A stretch of DNA of 64,000 nt from Vibrio sp. YMD68. Lineage in GTDB: Bacteria > Pseudomonadota > Gammaproteobacteria > Enterobacterales > Vibrionaceae. The stretch is from contig NZ_CP124613.1 in assembly GCF_029958905.1 (NCBI RefSeq), positions 434,001-498,000 on the forward strand, written 5' to 3'. Position numbers and translations under genes: made by a program. This document shows positions 35,696-45,266 of the stretch, piece after piece (position 1 is the first letter of the stretch; each line of letters opens with the position of its first letter). The notes under the pieces were generated by a model. The model was not told the DNA's origin. It did not search any database and saw only the letters and a program-made list of their open reading frames with translations.

Positions 35696-36265
35696 ATGAA
35701 TATGCTTAGATTCGATAAAAAACAGACAAACACAAATAACAAGCCATTTATCGCTGAAGCTGTCTTTGCCGTAGAGACAATCAGTGCCAATCAGCAAAGT
35801 GAAAAACAGGTGAAAGCAAAACAGCTCCTCGATAGTCTATTTCCGCTGGAGAATGGCTCTCATCAAGACGTAACCGGCTATATGATTGATTACCGACATA
35901 TGGTTGCTTATTTTAAAGATGGCTCTCACAGCGGTTTAGAGAGCAATAAACATTTTGTTGCTTACACAGGTGAAAAAGAAGACCCATGCTCTATCTTGTT
36001 CAAAGACGGTAATGGGAGCCATGTGGATGTATTGCTGGGATGTCACAAGGGAACGGGTTGTGTTGAGCTTATTGAGATTGATGATATTCAGCTAGAAACG
36101 TGCACTACCTTTACACAACCAAGAAGTGAAATGGCTGCGATGCGTCACTGGATTAGCCTGATACAAGGTGACGAAAAAGGAAAACCAAGAGCGTGCAGTG
36201 AAGATAAAGAATACACCAGTAAAAGTGGGGAAGACTACACGTTAGAGTATTGCTACAATATGTAA
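35696..36265 (+). CDS. Uncharacterised cytoplasmic protein divergent from the DUF3612 regulator
   Basis: 189 residues from ATG 35696, 7 bases after GAGGG; the ATG at 35672 is upstream of this RBS and not used. A polar, Lys/Asn-rich N-terminus precedes a domain with an internal near-repeat (MVAYFKDGSHSGLES and CSILFKDGNGSHVDVLLG), which suggests two beta modules. Six Cys in the C-terminal half. No signal or membrane segment. No family recognised. Ends with its own terminator. Confidence 0.65.
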   Translation: MNMLRFDKKQTNTNNKPFIAEAVFAVETISANQQSEKQVKAKQLLDSLFPLENGSHQDVTGYMIDYRHMVAYFKDGSHSGLESNKHFVAYTGEKEDPCSILFKDGNGSHVDVLLGCHKGTGCVELIEIDDIQLETCTTFTQPRSEMAAMRHWISLIQGDEKGKPRACSEDKEYTSKSGEDYTLEYCYNM

Positions 36266-36320
36266 TTAAATAGTTGTTTCGTTAATATATTTTTAGCTAA
36301 TTGTCGATTAGCTCAGATAA

Positions 36321-36363
36321 AACGCTCACTTTTTAGCTTAGGTAATTAGTGGGCGTTTTTTTG
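36321..36363 (+). terminator. Terminator after the uncharacterised gene
   Basis: AACGCTCACT pairs with AGTGGGCGTT (one G-U), followed by TTTTTTTG. Confidence 0.8.
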
Positions 36364-36375
36364 TATGAGTAAGGA

Positions 36376-36927
36376 ATGCGCGTGAAACCAGTCAGTAAAG
36401 CAGATGGTGAGATCTGTTACCCATTTATCTATGAAGATAGCCCTGTGTGTGATTTTGAAATCATCGCCGATGAGCTTTGCAGTCGAATTGGCGTTGTTCT
36501 CACATACGATCTGGATGAAATCAGCCGTGACGTGTTACAGCGAGTACAGCCCAATGTCTATCACTTAAACGGGTCTGTACGCGGAAAACTGGCGATTACC
36601 GACATTGAACTCACCGAATTGTACCGCGACTATGAACACCTTCGTTCATTACTTCAGGGGGGATTCAAAGGTTTTGTTTTACCGGGAGGAGCGCGAGCTG
36701 CGAGTGAGCTTCACTTGTGCCGTTGTAACGCGAAGAAGATAGTAAGGGCGCTTGTAGCCATTGAACATTCGGGTAAAAAACAGCCTGATCCTATTCTGTT
36801 TCGTTACGCTAACCTACTCGCCAATGTGATGTACACGCTCGCTTCTTACATTAATTTTATAACGAACACCCAAGAAGTGGAGTTTGTCAGTAAAAGTTAT
36901 CCGATGCCAAAAAAACAGGCCAATTAG
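36376..36927 (+). CDS. Degenerate PduO-type cob(I)alamin adenosyltransferase homologue
   Basis: 183 residues, helical. The C-terminal half (GFKGFVLPGGARAASELHLC, then NLLANVMYTLASYINF) aligns with the PduO-type adenosyltransferase core. However the N-terminal ATP loop (TKTGDxGxT in active enzymes) is replaced by SKADGEICYPFI, and the helix RRAER is CNAKKIVRA. The enzyme may therefore not bind ATP in the usual way. It could be a regulatory or cobalamin-sensing derivative. No other B12 genes nearby. It begins just after the terminator of the preceding gene. Confidence 0.65.
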   Translation: MRVKPVSKADGEICYPFIYEDSPVCDFEIIADELCSRIGVVLTYDLDEISRDVLQRVQPNVYHLNGSVRGKLAITDIELTELYRDYEHLRSLLQGGFKGFVLPGGARAASELHLCRCNAKKIVRALVAIEHSGKKQPDPILFRYANLLANVMYTLASYINFITNTQEVEFVSKSYPMPKKQAN

Positions 36928-36964
36928 GATTGATGCATTTTTGTCGATGCTGACCTTCAATAAG

Positions 36965-36999
36965 AAAACCCCAAGAAGTGAAGTTCTTGGGGTTTTTTC
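36965..36999. terminator. Bidirectional terminator between the adenosyltransferase homologue and malK
   Basis: AAAACCCCAAGAA-GTGAAG-TTCTTGGGGTTTT, a 13-bp perfect stem with T-tracts on both strands. Confidence 0.88.
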
Positions 37000-37029
37000 T
37001 AATGCTGACATACTTATCGTCAGGCTTGC

Positions 37030-38148
37030 TTAATCGAGTTTCATGCCTTCTTCTTTATACAGGCGGCGACAAGCGTTGCCATTACTATGGAATAAGTGGC
37101 AGCGATGAGCAGGAATACCAATCTCGAGTTTATCGCCCACTTCGACGGGTAAAGTGTCTGGCTGGCGGAAGTTAACATCCGCATCAGCGCCTTCTAAGTT
37201 AAGGTACACTTGTGTTTCATTGCCCAATTTTTCCACAATCATCACGTCACCTTCGATTGAACCATCACCATCTGACGCCGCAAGCAAATGTTCAGGACGT
37301 ATACCCATAGACATTCTGTCGCCACGGTTAACGGTCGAACCATCCACTGGAATCCAGAAAGACATACCATTCGAAAGCTGAACTTTTACTCTTTCGGCTT
37401 CCGCTTCTTCAATGAATACGCTCATAAAATTCATTTTTGGTGAACCAATAAACCCAGCGACAAAGCGATTTTTAGGGTAGTGGTAAAGCTCTAGTGGTCG
37501 ACCAACCTGAGAGACGAAACCGTCATCAAGCACGACGATTTTATCGGCCATTGTCATTGCTTCAACTTGATCATGGGTCACGTAAATCATGGTACAGCCT
37601 AGTTTGCGCTGTAGCTTGGTGATTTCTGAACGCATTTGCACACGAAGTGCCGCATCGAGATTCGATAAAGGCTCATCAAGCAAAAATACGTTGGGTTGAG
37701 AGACTAAAGTTCGGCCGATCGCCACGCGTTGACGTTGCCCACCAGAAAGCGCTTTAGGCTGTCGTTCTAATAGGTGAGTCAGTTGCAAAATATCCGCAGC
37801 GTGAGCCACACGCTGATCGATTTCTTTTTTATCTGCTTTGGCTAGTTTTAGACCGAATGACATGTTGTCAAAAAGATTTAGGTGGGGATACAAGGCGTAA
37901 GATTGGAAAACCATGCCAACGCCTCGCTTAGAAGGCTCAATGTCATTCATGCGTTCATTGCCAATGTATAAATCACCAGAAGTAATGTCTTCTAGGCCAG
38001 CAATACAGCGAAGTAGCGTGGATTTACCACAGCCCGATGGGCCAACAAAAACGACGAACTCGCCTTCTTTTATCTCTAGATCAACGTTTTTTGAAATCAA
38101 AACATCGCCATACGCTTTACATACATTTTTTAACGTGACATTCGTCAT
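37030..38148 (-). CDS. malK: Maltose/maltodextrin ABC transporter ATPase
   Basis: 372 residues. Walker [10 protein letters not shown] (about 36-44), Q-loop SYALYPHLN, signature [13 protein letters not shown], Walker [13 protein letters not shown] and the switch His (THDQ). The C-terminal half (about 235-372) is the MalK regulatory domain that binds MalT and EIIA-Glc in enteric bacteria. Drives MalFG. Transcribed away from malEFG across an 848-base control region, as in other vibrios and enterics; no lamB or malM follows it here. Confidence 0.96.
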   Translation of the reverse strand: MTNVTLKNVCKAYGDVLISKNVDLEIKEGEFVVFVGPSGCGKSTLLRCIAGLEDITSGDLYIGNERMNDIEPSKRGVGMVFQSYALYPHLNLFDNMSFGLKLAKADKKEIDQRVAHAADILQLTHLLERQPKALSGGQRQRVAIGRTLVSQPNVFLLDEPLSNLDAALRVQMRSEITKLQRKLGCTMIYVTHDQVEAMTMADKIVVLDDGFVSQVGRPLELYHYPKNRFVAGFIGSPKMNFMSVFIEEAEAERVKVQLSNGMSFWIPVDGSTVNRGDRMSMGIRPEHLLAASDGDGSIEGDVMIVEKLGNETQVYLNLEGADADVNFRQPDTLPVEVGDKLEIGIPAHRCHLFHSNGNACRRLYKEEGMKLD

Positions 38149-38242
38149 CTAGCTCGTCCTCGATTAATCTAATTCATTAACGGCTGCCAGTGTTTAAGTT
38201 AGAGGTGGCAACCATTGTTTTAATATGCTTGTTTTAACGTAA

Positions 38243-38311
38243 TTTTTGTCACTGAGTGCTTTTTGTCACTGAGTACATTTTATTACAGAGTACATTTTGT
38301 TACAGAGAACA
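38243..38311. repeat. 17-bp degenerate tandem repeat, four copies
   Basis: TTTTTGTCACTGAGTGC, TTTTTGTCACTGAGTACA, TTTTATTACAGAGTACA and TTTTGTTACAGAGAACA, back to back, about 100 bases upstream of malK in the malK-malE control region. Confidence 0.75.
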
Positions 38312-38403
38312 GTGGAATCCCGAACTTTTAGTTCAATGAGTCTAGTGTAACTTGCATCGTTGCTCGTTTGTCTGACACATTTTAGGCATTTGAGTAAGAA
38401 AAA

Positions 38404-38908
38404 GGGGTGAGGATACTCACTGTCGATACAGTATAAACATACCGGTACGTATCCTCACCCATCAAAGCCAATATTTGGTTTCCATCCCCCGTTAATATTT
38501 GATGTTGCTTTAAATCGGCTAAAAGAGTCGCACTCTTTATCGCATTGAACTAAGGCATAAACATATCTCAAATAACTGGAAACCAAATCGGCATTGTAAG
38601 CCAGTGTTAAACGAAACATTCAAACAACTGGAAAGGGTTCCTACTATCCACTCTTGGATGGCTTAAGTTTCATCATTTATGAGTGTGAATACATCCTCCT
38701 AGCTAAAATTTGTCTAGGGGGAGTAGTAAAGGATGAGCGATATACTGACCTTAAAATGAGAGAGCGATCTAGCTCAAATAAATAGCCAGCTCATCAGTGA
38801 GGCGAATCACAGAAAGTGTCACTTTTGTGATGCTCATCTTGCTAGTGAGGCGCTAAGGATCACGAAAATGAGCCATAATACCAAGGGCGTAGGGAGTAGG
38901 AGGATGAG
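38404..38908. promoter_or_regulatory. MalT-box array between malK and malE
   Basis: Several sequences match the MalT core (GGGGATGAGG / GGATGA). Plus strand: GGGGTGAGGA 38404-38413, GGATGAG 38731-38737, GGAGGATGAG 38899-38908. Minus strand: ATCCTCACCC 38451-38460, CCATCCCCC 38482-38490, ACATCCTCCT 38691-38700. The first two form a perfect 12-base inverted repeat (GGGTGAGGATAC ... GTATCCTCACCC). MalT binding in both orientations over the divergent region is how mal control works in E. coli. Confidence 0.75.
38796..38811. promoter_or_regulatory. CRP-like site upstream of malE
   Basis: AGTGA-GGCGAA-TCACA, one base from the TGTGA-N6-TCACA consensus, lying between MalT boxes about 190 bases before malE. 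Confidence 0.65.
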
Positions 38909-38996
38909 ACAGCCGCTTTTTTCTAAGATTATATATGACGAAATACGGCAAACCTCTTGGTAAGCCCTACAACACAAAAATAAAAAGGATATAGAC

Positions 38997-40178
38997 ATGA
39001 AAAATGCCCTAAGCACAGTAGCGCTGAGTACACTCGTGGCTCTTGGCTCTTTTAGTGCAAACGCTGCTATCGAAGAAGGTCAACTAACCATCTGGATTAA
39101 CGGTGATAAAGGTTATAACGGACTTGCTGAAGTAGGTAAGATGTTTGAAGAAGAAACGGGTATTAAAGTGACCGTTGCTCACCCTGATGGCTTGCAAGAC
39201 CGTTTTCCTCAAGTAGCGGCAACAGGCGATGGCCCTGATATTGTGTTTTGGGCGCACGACCGTTTTGGTGGCTATGCTCAATCTGGTTTGCTCACTGAAA
39301 TTAATCCTTCAAAAGAAATCAAAGAAGGCATCGTTGATTTTGCATGGGATGCAGTGAAATATGACGGCAAACTGATTGGTTACCCAGTTGCGATTGAAGC
39401 TCTTTCTCTTATTTACAACAAAGATCTTGTTCCTAACCCACCTAAAACATGGGAAGAAGTTGAAGCGCTTAACGCTAAATTGGCGAAAGACGGTAAAACA
39501 GCCATCATGTGGAACTTGAAAGAACCTTACTTCACGTGGCCTTTAATGGCCGCTGATGGTGGTTACGCATTTAAGTACGGCGCTGAAGGTTACAATGTCA
39601 AAGATGCAGGTATTGCGGTTGATGGCGTTAAAGATTCTATGAACTTTGTAAAAGGCCTAGTCGATAAAGGCGTTATTTCTGCGGACATGGACTACTCAGT
39701 GTCTGAATCTGCGTTTAACCAAGGTAACACGGCGATGACCATCAATGGTCCTTGGGCGTGGGGCAATATTGAAACGTCAGGTATTAACTATGGCGTCACC
39801 ACGCTGCCTAAGTTTAACGGCCAATCGTCTAAGCCATTCGTTGGCGTATTAACCGCGGGTATCAGTACGGCTTCTCCAAACAAAGACCTAGCGGTTGAGT
39901 TTTTAGAGAACTACCTACTGACGAACGATGGTTTACGTAAAGTAAACGATGACAAGCCGCTTGGTGCTGTTGCTCTTAACTCATTCCAACGTGAACTCGA
40001 TGCAGATAAGCGTATTGCAGCGACGATGGATAACGCAATGAATGGTGAAATTATGCCAAACATTCCTCAAATGAATGCATTCTGGGGCAGCGCGAAGAGC
40101 GCCATCATTAACATCGTTGATGGTCGCCAAACGGTTGATGAAGCGTTAGCTGACGCTGAAAAACAGATGACAAAGTAA
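38997..40178 (+). CDS. malE: Maltose/maltodextrin periplasmic binding protein
   Basis: 393 residues. Signal peptide 1-23 ([10 protein letters not shown]). The mature protein opens [20 protein letters not shown] and contains [33 protein letters not shown] and [18 protein letters not shown], all matching E. coli MalE. Delivers maltose and maltodextrins to MalFGK2. RBS AAAAAGGATATAGAC. First gene of malEFG, preceded by MalT boxes. Confidence 0.97.
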   Translation: MKNALSTVALSTLVALGSFSANAAIEEGQLTIWINGDKGYNGLAEVGKMFEEETGIKVTVAHPDGLQDRFPQVAATGDGPDIVFWAHDRFGGYAQSGLLTEINPSKEIKEGIVDFAWDAVKYDGKLIGYPVAIEALSLIYNKDLVPNPPKTWEEVEALNAKLAKDGKTAIMWNLKEPYFTWPLMAADGGYAFKYGAEGYNVKDAGIAVDGVKDSMNFVKGLVDKGVISADMDYSVSESAFNQGNTAMTINGPWAWGNIETSGINYGVTTLPKFNGQSSKPFVGVLTAGISTASPNKDLAVEFLENYLLTNDGLRKVNDDKPLGAVALNSFQRELDADKRIAATMDNAMNGEIMPNIPQMNAFWGSAKSAIINIVDGRQTVDEALADAEKQMTK

Positions 40179-40194
40179 CTAGTAACACCGTTTT

Positions 40195-40216
40195 AAGGAG
40201 AGGGTAACCTCTCCTT
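40195..40216 (+). other. Hairpin between malE and malF
   Basis: AAGGAGAGG-GTAA-CCTCTCCTT, a perfect 9-bp stem with a tetraloop, followed by CATTTCTATTTTTTT. In E. coli the malE-malF gap also has stem-loops that stabilise malE mRNA and limit malF expression; here the T-rich tail could also end some transcripts. Confidence 0.7.
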
Positions 40217-40258
40217 CATTTCTATTTTTTTCTATTATTATCGCTAGCAGGTTTCTCT

Positions 40259-41833
40259 ATGCAGTCAGTTCAAAGCACAGATGCTATGACATCAGCAACA
40301 ACGGATTTGCCGACCAGCAAGAGTGTATTCATCAAATGGGCACTTTTAGGTTCGTTGGGCATCGTAAATGGTTACGCAACCATATTAATGTATTCTCGTG
40401 GTGAACTCGCGTTTGCACTCCTTACTGTTATTCTCACCGCACTTGCTCTGTATATCTTTGGCAGTAAAAAAACGTACGCTCACCGCTACATCTATCCGGG
40501 TATCGCCGGAATGATCTTATTCATCATTTTTCCACTGGTGTATACCGTTGGCCTTGCTTTTACTAACTACAGTGCCAAAAATCAGCTCTCATTTGAACGC
40601 GCCCAGACAGTACTGTTAGACCAAACTTACCAAAGTGGTGAAAGCTACCCATTCACACTGTATAGCACCGAGAATGGTCACCGTATTGCAGTCCAAAAAG
40701 GCGATCAGCTGCTTGCAACGGATCACTTTGATTTGGCGTCGTTGTCCGTGACCGATATGGACCTTTCCATTGTTGAATCGGTGTCTGGCGACAAAGAGAA
40801 AATTAAAACGATTGTTCAGAATCGAAGCTCCCTGAGTCGTGTCGATTTACACCTACCAACCGGTGAAGACATCCGCATGAGCGGATTAAGAAAATTCGCC
40901 GCAGTGGTTCCTCTGTATACATTGCAAGAGGATGGAACCTCTCTTGTAAGTAATGAAACCGGTGCAATTCTTCGTCCTAATATGGACACAGGCTTTTATC
41001 AACCTGTCGATGACATGGGCCAATTTACGGGCTCTACCGTTGCACCAGGATTCATCGTCGACATTGGTACACACAACTTCGAACGTGTCTGGAAAGATGA
41101 AGGCATTAAACAGCCGTTCATTAGCATCTTCATTTGGACGGTGGTGTTTTCTGTTGTTACGGTGATTGCAACGCTTATCATTGGTTTGGTTTTAGCCAGT
41201 GTCGTTCAGTGGGAAGCGCTTAAAGGCCGAGCGATATACCGTGTGTTATTGATTTTGCCTTATGCGGTTCCTGCGTTTATCTCTATCTTGATCTTTAAAG
41301 GCTTATTTAACCAAAGCTTTGGTGAGATCAATATGGTACTGCAATCCATTTTTGGCATCAGCCCAGCTTGGTTCTCGGATCCGATTTTGGCGAAAACCAT
41401 GGTATTGATTGTGAATACGTGGCTTGGTTTCCCTTACATGATGATCTTGTGTATGGGCCTTCTAAAAGCGATTCCAGACGATCTTTACGAGGCGTCAGCG
41501 ATAGATGGTGCGAACTTCATTCATAACTTTACGAAAGTGACGTTACCGTTAATGATCAAGCCGCTAACGCCGCTTCTGATTGCCGCTTTTGCGTTTAACT
41601 TTAACAACTTTGTTATGATCCAGTTATTGACTCAAGGTGGTCCAAATATGATTGGTACTTCTGAGCCAGCGGGTTACACCGACCTACTCGTTAGCTACAC
41701 CTACCGAATCGCATTTGAAGGTGCTGGTGGTCAAGACTTTGGTTTAGCCAGTGCAATTGCAACGCTTATCTTCTTGCTTGTCGGTGGATTGGCATTACTC
41801 AACCTACGCTTTACTAAGCTATCTCAGGATTAA
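40259..41833 (+). CDS. malF: Maltose ABC transporter permease MalF
   Basis: 524 residues. Eight membrane helices, with the large periplasmic loop between helices 3 and 4 (about 100-275) that is special to MalF. The EAA motif facing MalK is EASAIDGANFIHNFTKVTLP (about 411-430). The N-terminal 25 residues are Ser/Thr-rich and cytoplasmic. Forms the pore with MalG. 12 bases before malG. Confidence 0.96.
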   Translation: MQSVQSTDAMTSATTDLPTSKSVFIKWALLGSLGIVNGYATILMYSRGELAFALLTVILTALALYIFGSKKTYAHRYIYPGIAGMILFIIFPLVYTVGLAFTNYSAKNQLSFERAQTVLLDQTYQSGESYPFTLYSTENGHRIAVQKGDQLLATDHFDLASLSVTDMDLSIVESVSGDKEKIKTIVQNRSSLSRVDLHLPTGEDIRMSGLRKFAAVVPLYTLQEDGTSLVSNETGAILRPNMDTGFYQPVDDMGQFTGSTVAPGFIVDIGTHNFERVWKDEGIKQPFISIFIWTVVFSVVTVIATLIIGLVLASVVQWEALKGRAIYRVLLILPYAVPAFISILIFKGLFNQSFGEINMVLQSIFGISPAWFSDPILAKTMVLIVNTWLGFPYMMILCMGLLKAIPDDLYEASAIDGANFIHNFTKVTLPLMIKPLTPLLIAAFAFNFNNFVMIQLLTQGGPNMIGTSEPAGYTDLLVSYTYRIAFEGAGGQDFGLASAIATLIFLLVGGLALLNLRFTKLSQD

Positions 41834-41845
41834 GGATTATTTATA

Positions 41846-42736
41846 ATGGCAATGGTACAAGGCAAGTCCTTAAAATACCGCGTATGGGCAACACACATCG
41901 CTATGTGGGCATTCCTGTCGCTTATTATCTTTCCACTACTGATGATCATCGCAATTTCATTACGTGAGGGTAATTTCGCAACAGGTAGCTTAATCCCAGA
42001 AAACCCATCATTGGAGCATTGGAAGTTAGCATTAGGCTTTACGGTCACTCATGCTGATGGATCCGTTACACCACCACCGTTCCCTGTATTAACGTGGTTG
42101 TGGAACTCAATAAAAGTGGCGGGGATAAGCTCGGTTCTTATCGTCGCACTGTCTACGACCTCAGCTTACGCGTTTGCAAGAATGCGCTTTAAAGGTAAAA
42201 ACACTATCCTTAAAGCGATGATGATCTTCCAAATGTTCCCAGCAGTACTTGCTTTGGTTGCTATCTATGCTCTATTTGACAGGCTTGGGCAGTACATCCC
42301 ATTCCTTGGATTAAATACGCATGGCGGCCTGATTTTCTCGTACTTAGGGGGGATTGCTCTTCATGTTTGGACGATTAAAGGATACTTTGAGTCTATCGAT
42401 AATTCTCTAGAAGAAGCGGCGGCTTTAGATGGAGCGACTCCGTGGCAGGCCTTTAGGTTAGTATTATTACCACTTTCAGTGCCTATTCTTGCGGTTGTGT
42501 TTATTTTGTCCTTTATTATGGTGGTCGGTGAAGTTCCTGTGGCATCCATCTTACTTTCTGATGTAAACTCTTACACATTAGCAGTTGGAATGCAGCAGTA
42601 TTTGTACCCTCAGAACTACTTGTGGGGAGACTTTGCAGCGGCAGCGGTGCTTTCTGCACTACCGATTACTATTGTATTTTTACTTGCACAACGTTGGCTT
42701 GTCGGAGGACTTACCGCTGGCGGTGTGAAAGGATAA
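41846..42736 (+). CDS. malG: Maltose ABC transporter permease MalG
   Basis: 296 residues, six helices. EAA motif [20 protein letters not shown] (about 190-209), followed by [11 protein letters not shown]. The C-terminus TAGGVKG is the MalG tail that contacts MalK. Last gene of malEFG; two hairpins follow. Confidence 0.96.
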   Translation: MAMVQGKSLKYRVWATHIAMWAFLSLIIFPLLMIIAISLREGNFATGSLIPENPSLEHWKLALGFTVTHADGSVTPPPFPVLTWLWNSIKVAGISSVLIVALSTTSAYAFARMRFKGKNTILKAMMIFQMFPAVLALVAIYALFDRLGQYIPFLGLNTHGGLIFSYLGGIALHVWTIKGYFESIDNSLEEAAALDGATPWQAFRLVLLPLSVPILAVVFILSFIMVVGEVPVASILLSDVNSYTLAVGMQQYLYPQNYLWGDFAAAAVLSALPITIVFLLAQRWLVGGLTAGGVKG

Positions 42737-42745
42737 TAATAATTA

Positions 42746-42767
42746 GGGCGACCCTTTAGGATCGCCC
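42746..42767 (+). terminator. Weak terminator hairpin after malG
   Basis: GGGCGA-C-CCT-TT-AGG-A-TCGCCC, a good stem, but followed only by ATTTGTCC, so read-through is likely. Confidence 0.6.
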
Positions 42768-42897
42768 ATTTGTCCTTAACTTAACACTTTCAGGTTTGGC
42801 CGCCGATCCGTTAAGTCTAAGAGCAGTTCTGGCGTTACGCATAGCTGGCTGTTAGCTTGATTCCTTACTAAAAAACTCACTAACAGTTTTTGTAACC

Positions 42898-42927
42898 AAA
42901 ACCCGAGCATCGCTTGGGTTTTTTTAT
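42898..42927 (+). terminator. Second terminator downstream of malG
   Basis: AAAACCCGAGC-AT-CGCTTGGGTTTTTTT with a strong T-tract, 130 bases after the first hairpin and with no gene between. It may end read-through malEFG mRNA or mark the 3' end of a small RNA. The rest of the gap to 43159 shows nothing recognisable. Confidence 0.75.
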
Positions 42928-43159
42928 ATCTATAGGTTGAGTAAGTCTATAGAAAACGCAATTAGGATTAACTTGAGACGCCTCTTTGAGTTTCACCTTA
43001 ATGCGAGAGTGAGTATACGAGCTAACAGAAAGCAGAAAAGCTTATGGGTGATGTGATGCGAGTGACCCTAAAAATGAAGATGCAATAGAAAAACGGGTTA
43101 CAGACAAATGTGAGGCAATTAGTGCTTTGTAGGGCTAGTAATCCAATATTGGTACGGCT

Positions 43160-43405
43160 TCAGAGCTCTCTACTTGATGGTGCCCAGCCTAAATATTGAA
43201 GTAACACATAGATACTTTCTTGTTTTAACGCGACTTTTCTAAAGAGGTCAGCGAAGGTATCGTCCCCACCAAAGCAGGCTTGGATATAATGATTAATTTC
43301 TGAGGCATTATAGCCTTCGACGTACATTGTACGTACCCATTGATATTCGACGGCTTTGAGGTTGTTAACGGTAGCCTCACATAGCGTTATCTTTTCAGGG
43401 TTCAA
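43160..43405 (-). CDS. Small protein of unknown function
   Basis: 81 residues starting at TTG with AAAGGA about 8 bases upstream. Soluble and helical (ITLCEATVNNLKAVEYQWVR, HYIQACFGGDDTFADLFRKV, SIYVLLQYLGWAP). Composition and RBS argue it is real. No family recognised. It is followed downstream (leftward) by the malG gap. Confidence 0.6.
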   Translation of the reverse strand: MNPEKITLCEATVNNLKAVEYQWVRTMYVEGYNASEINHYIQACFGGDDTFADLFRKVALKQESIYVLLQYLGWAPSSREL

Positions 43406-43588
43406 GCACTTATCCTTTCAGCTTAGTATCAATATTGATAGCGAATTAGAGCAAACTTAGATGAAAGAAAAATGACATTGATTGAATATGATAGGAAAAA
43501 TAAAGCCTAAGCGATGATGACAAAACCATGACTTAGGCTTTCGTATTTGACTTTTGGATATGTATCTTCGAATGAGTGCAGGTAAAGA

Positions 43589-44074
43589 TTACTTAAGGTA
43601 TTGTACGTGCGCTTCCATTTCTGCACCGATCTCTTTTCTCATTTTCATTAATCGAATGGCGGAATCTCGCAAATGAATGTCTTCTTCTGTCGTAGGTATC
43701 CATTCAGGAACTTTGGTTGAATGACCATTTTCATCGACTGCCACCATAATAACGATACAGTGTGTTGTCAGTCGGTTATTCATCTCTTTTGGGTCACTGG
43801 CTTGAACATCAATGGCAATATGCATCGAACTGGATCCGGTATAGATCACTTTCGCACTGACCTCGACTAGATTACCCACATGGATAGGTGCGACAAAGCG
43901 AATGCCCCCCGCATAGGCGGTAATACAGTATTTACCACTCCATGCCGCGGAGCAGGCGTAAGCCGCTAAATCGATCCATTTCATAGCCGCGCCACCGTGT
44001 ACCTTACCACCAAAGTTGACATCACTAGGCTCTGCTAAAAATCGCAATGTAATTTCTCTTTTTCCACTGCTCAT
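43589..44074 (-). CDS. Acyl-CoA thioesterase, hotdog fold (YciA/BACH type)
   Basis: 161 residues from ATG 44074 (MSSGKREITLRFL); the longer frame adds 16 residues without an RBS. Cleaves acyl-CoA to acid and CoA. The hotdog helix with its motif NFGGKVHGGAAMKWIDLAAY (about 20-39) carries the catalytic acidic residue, and CITAYAGGIRFVAPIHVGNL follows. The C-terminal MVAVDENGHSTKVPEWIP is typical of 4HBT-type enzymes. Single gene. Confidence 0.85.
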   Translation of the reverse strand: MSSGKREITLRFLAEPSDVNFGGKVHGGAAMKWIDLAAYACSAAWSGKYCITAYAGGIRFVAPIHVGNLVEVSAKVIYTGSSSMHIAIDVQASDPKEMNNRLTTHCIVIMVAVDENGHSTKVPEWIPTTEEDIHLRDSAIRLMKMRKEIGAEMEAHVQYLK

Positions 44075-44288
44075 ATTTTTACCCTTTGTTGTTCTATCTG
44101 TTACTAATATAATAGTTAACAAACAGTAACATAAACACGTCTATGTTCACTTATCTTTTACACTAAACATTTGAGCACTGGCTAATGCAACGAAATGTTC
44201 AAGCCCCAAGAAAAAGACAGGGCAATATAAATTCAAAGAGAACAGAAGCGATAGGGCATCACAGAGGGGGTAACGCGACCTTAAGCCG

Positions 44289-44600
44289 CTATGGCCAGGC
44301 CCTTTTTTTAGTGCTTGCACTATTGGCTTTAATTAACTCAATGGTTTTCTTTGACTTATTTTCGATAGCACTCAGGCTTTGCATTACTTTTACTTGAAAC
44401 TCATTTCTATCATGGTCAAACAGAGTAGGTTGTGGTGATGGGTTTTGAAGTTGATGTATCAATTGCGCCATTGTTTTGTTTTGTGCCTCAAGGGAGCTGA
44501 CTTTCGAGGTCAGCTCTTTGATCATTTTATGCTGTTCTCTTATTTGTGATTCGATACTGTTGAATGCTTGGAGTATTTGTCCAATATTGTGATCAGCCAT
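44289..44600 (-). CDS. Coiled-coil protein of unknown function
   Basis: 103 residues. Residues about 5-55 form a heptad-patterned coiled coil (IREQHKMIKELTSKVSSLEA), with a second helical stretch near the C-terminus (KVMQSLSAIENKSKKTIELI). Basic tail. RBS AGGCGACCTG before ATG 44600. A 70-codon frame on the plus strand overlaps it and is judged a shadow. No family recognised. Confidence 0.6.
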   Translation of the reverse strand: MADHNIGQILQAFNSIESQIREQHKMIKELTSKVSSLEAQNKTMAQLIHQLQNPSPQPTLFDHDRNEFQVKVMQSLSAIENKSKKTIELIKANSASTKKRAWP

Positions 44601-44757
44601 CAGGTCGCCTATAAGAAGATGGAAGAGATATTCACAGTATAGGCAAAAACGGAGAGTGTAATGGAGTAAAATGGAATTTGAGCAAATGCGGTGCTTCTGA
44701 TTTAGGATGCTTAACGTTGTCCTAAATCAGGTGATAGATTGACACGAACGGAAGCCA

Positions 44758-45009
44758 TTATCCCTTTCGATTAACTTCTTCAAATTCGCCATCAATGGTG
44801 TTGGTGTGCGAAAAAGCACTGGCGTCGGAGAACTGTGTCCGGCGGCTCTCGTTTACACGGTGGGCGTTGATGTGATTTTGCATCTGCTTCTGAAGCCGTT
44901 TACCGGTGATAAGAGCTACAATGGCAAGAGGAATCGCCATGACAAGTGCAAAAACCAGAGTAAAAAAGCCAGTAATCAAGGCAAGCGTAGTGACTATCAA
45001 TCTATTCAT
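44758..45009 (-). CDS. Small single-pass membrane protein
   Basis: 83 residues. One long or hairpin membrane segment (IVTTLALITGFFTLVFALVM then AIPLAIVALITGK, about 4-36), then a basic, polar cytoplasmic tail ending NTIDGEFEEVNRKG. RBS GAGG 7 bases before the ATG. Function unknown. Confidence 0.6.
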   Translation of the reverse strand: MNRLIVTTLALITGFFTLVFALVMAIPLAIVALITGKRLQKQMQNHINAHRVNESRRTQFSDASAFSHTNTIDGEFEEVNRKG

Positions 45010-45099
45010 TATATTAACCTCTTAAGTGACTGACCTATTGTAACCAATGATAGATGAATCAAAGATGAACACTAATGTGAAGCATCTTTTCTTCTATCT

Positions 45100-45144
45100 C
45101 TAGGCCCTGTTGTTCTAGGACCTGTCGCTCTAGGGCGTGTTGAT
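45100..45144. repeat. 15-bp tandem repeat, three copies
   Basis: CTAGGCCCTGTTGTT, CTAGGACCTGTCGCT and CTAGGGCGTGTTGAT, back to back, between the small membrane gene and the end of the RpiR gene. Confidence 0.8.
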
Positions 45145-45266
45145 CTTTCGAGCTGATTTTTGCAACAACAAGTGCTGTCCGAAGGGTTCGGATAACATTT
45201 AACCACAAAAGATCACCACGCGTTAATTACTTAGTGATTGGTATGGCTATCACACGTCCCCGACTC

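Noticed and set aside
44185..44397. 70-codon plus-strand frame with a hydrophobic tail
   Set aside because: Overlaps the coiled-coil gene on the minus strand, which has the better RBS and amino acid pattern.
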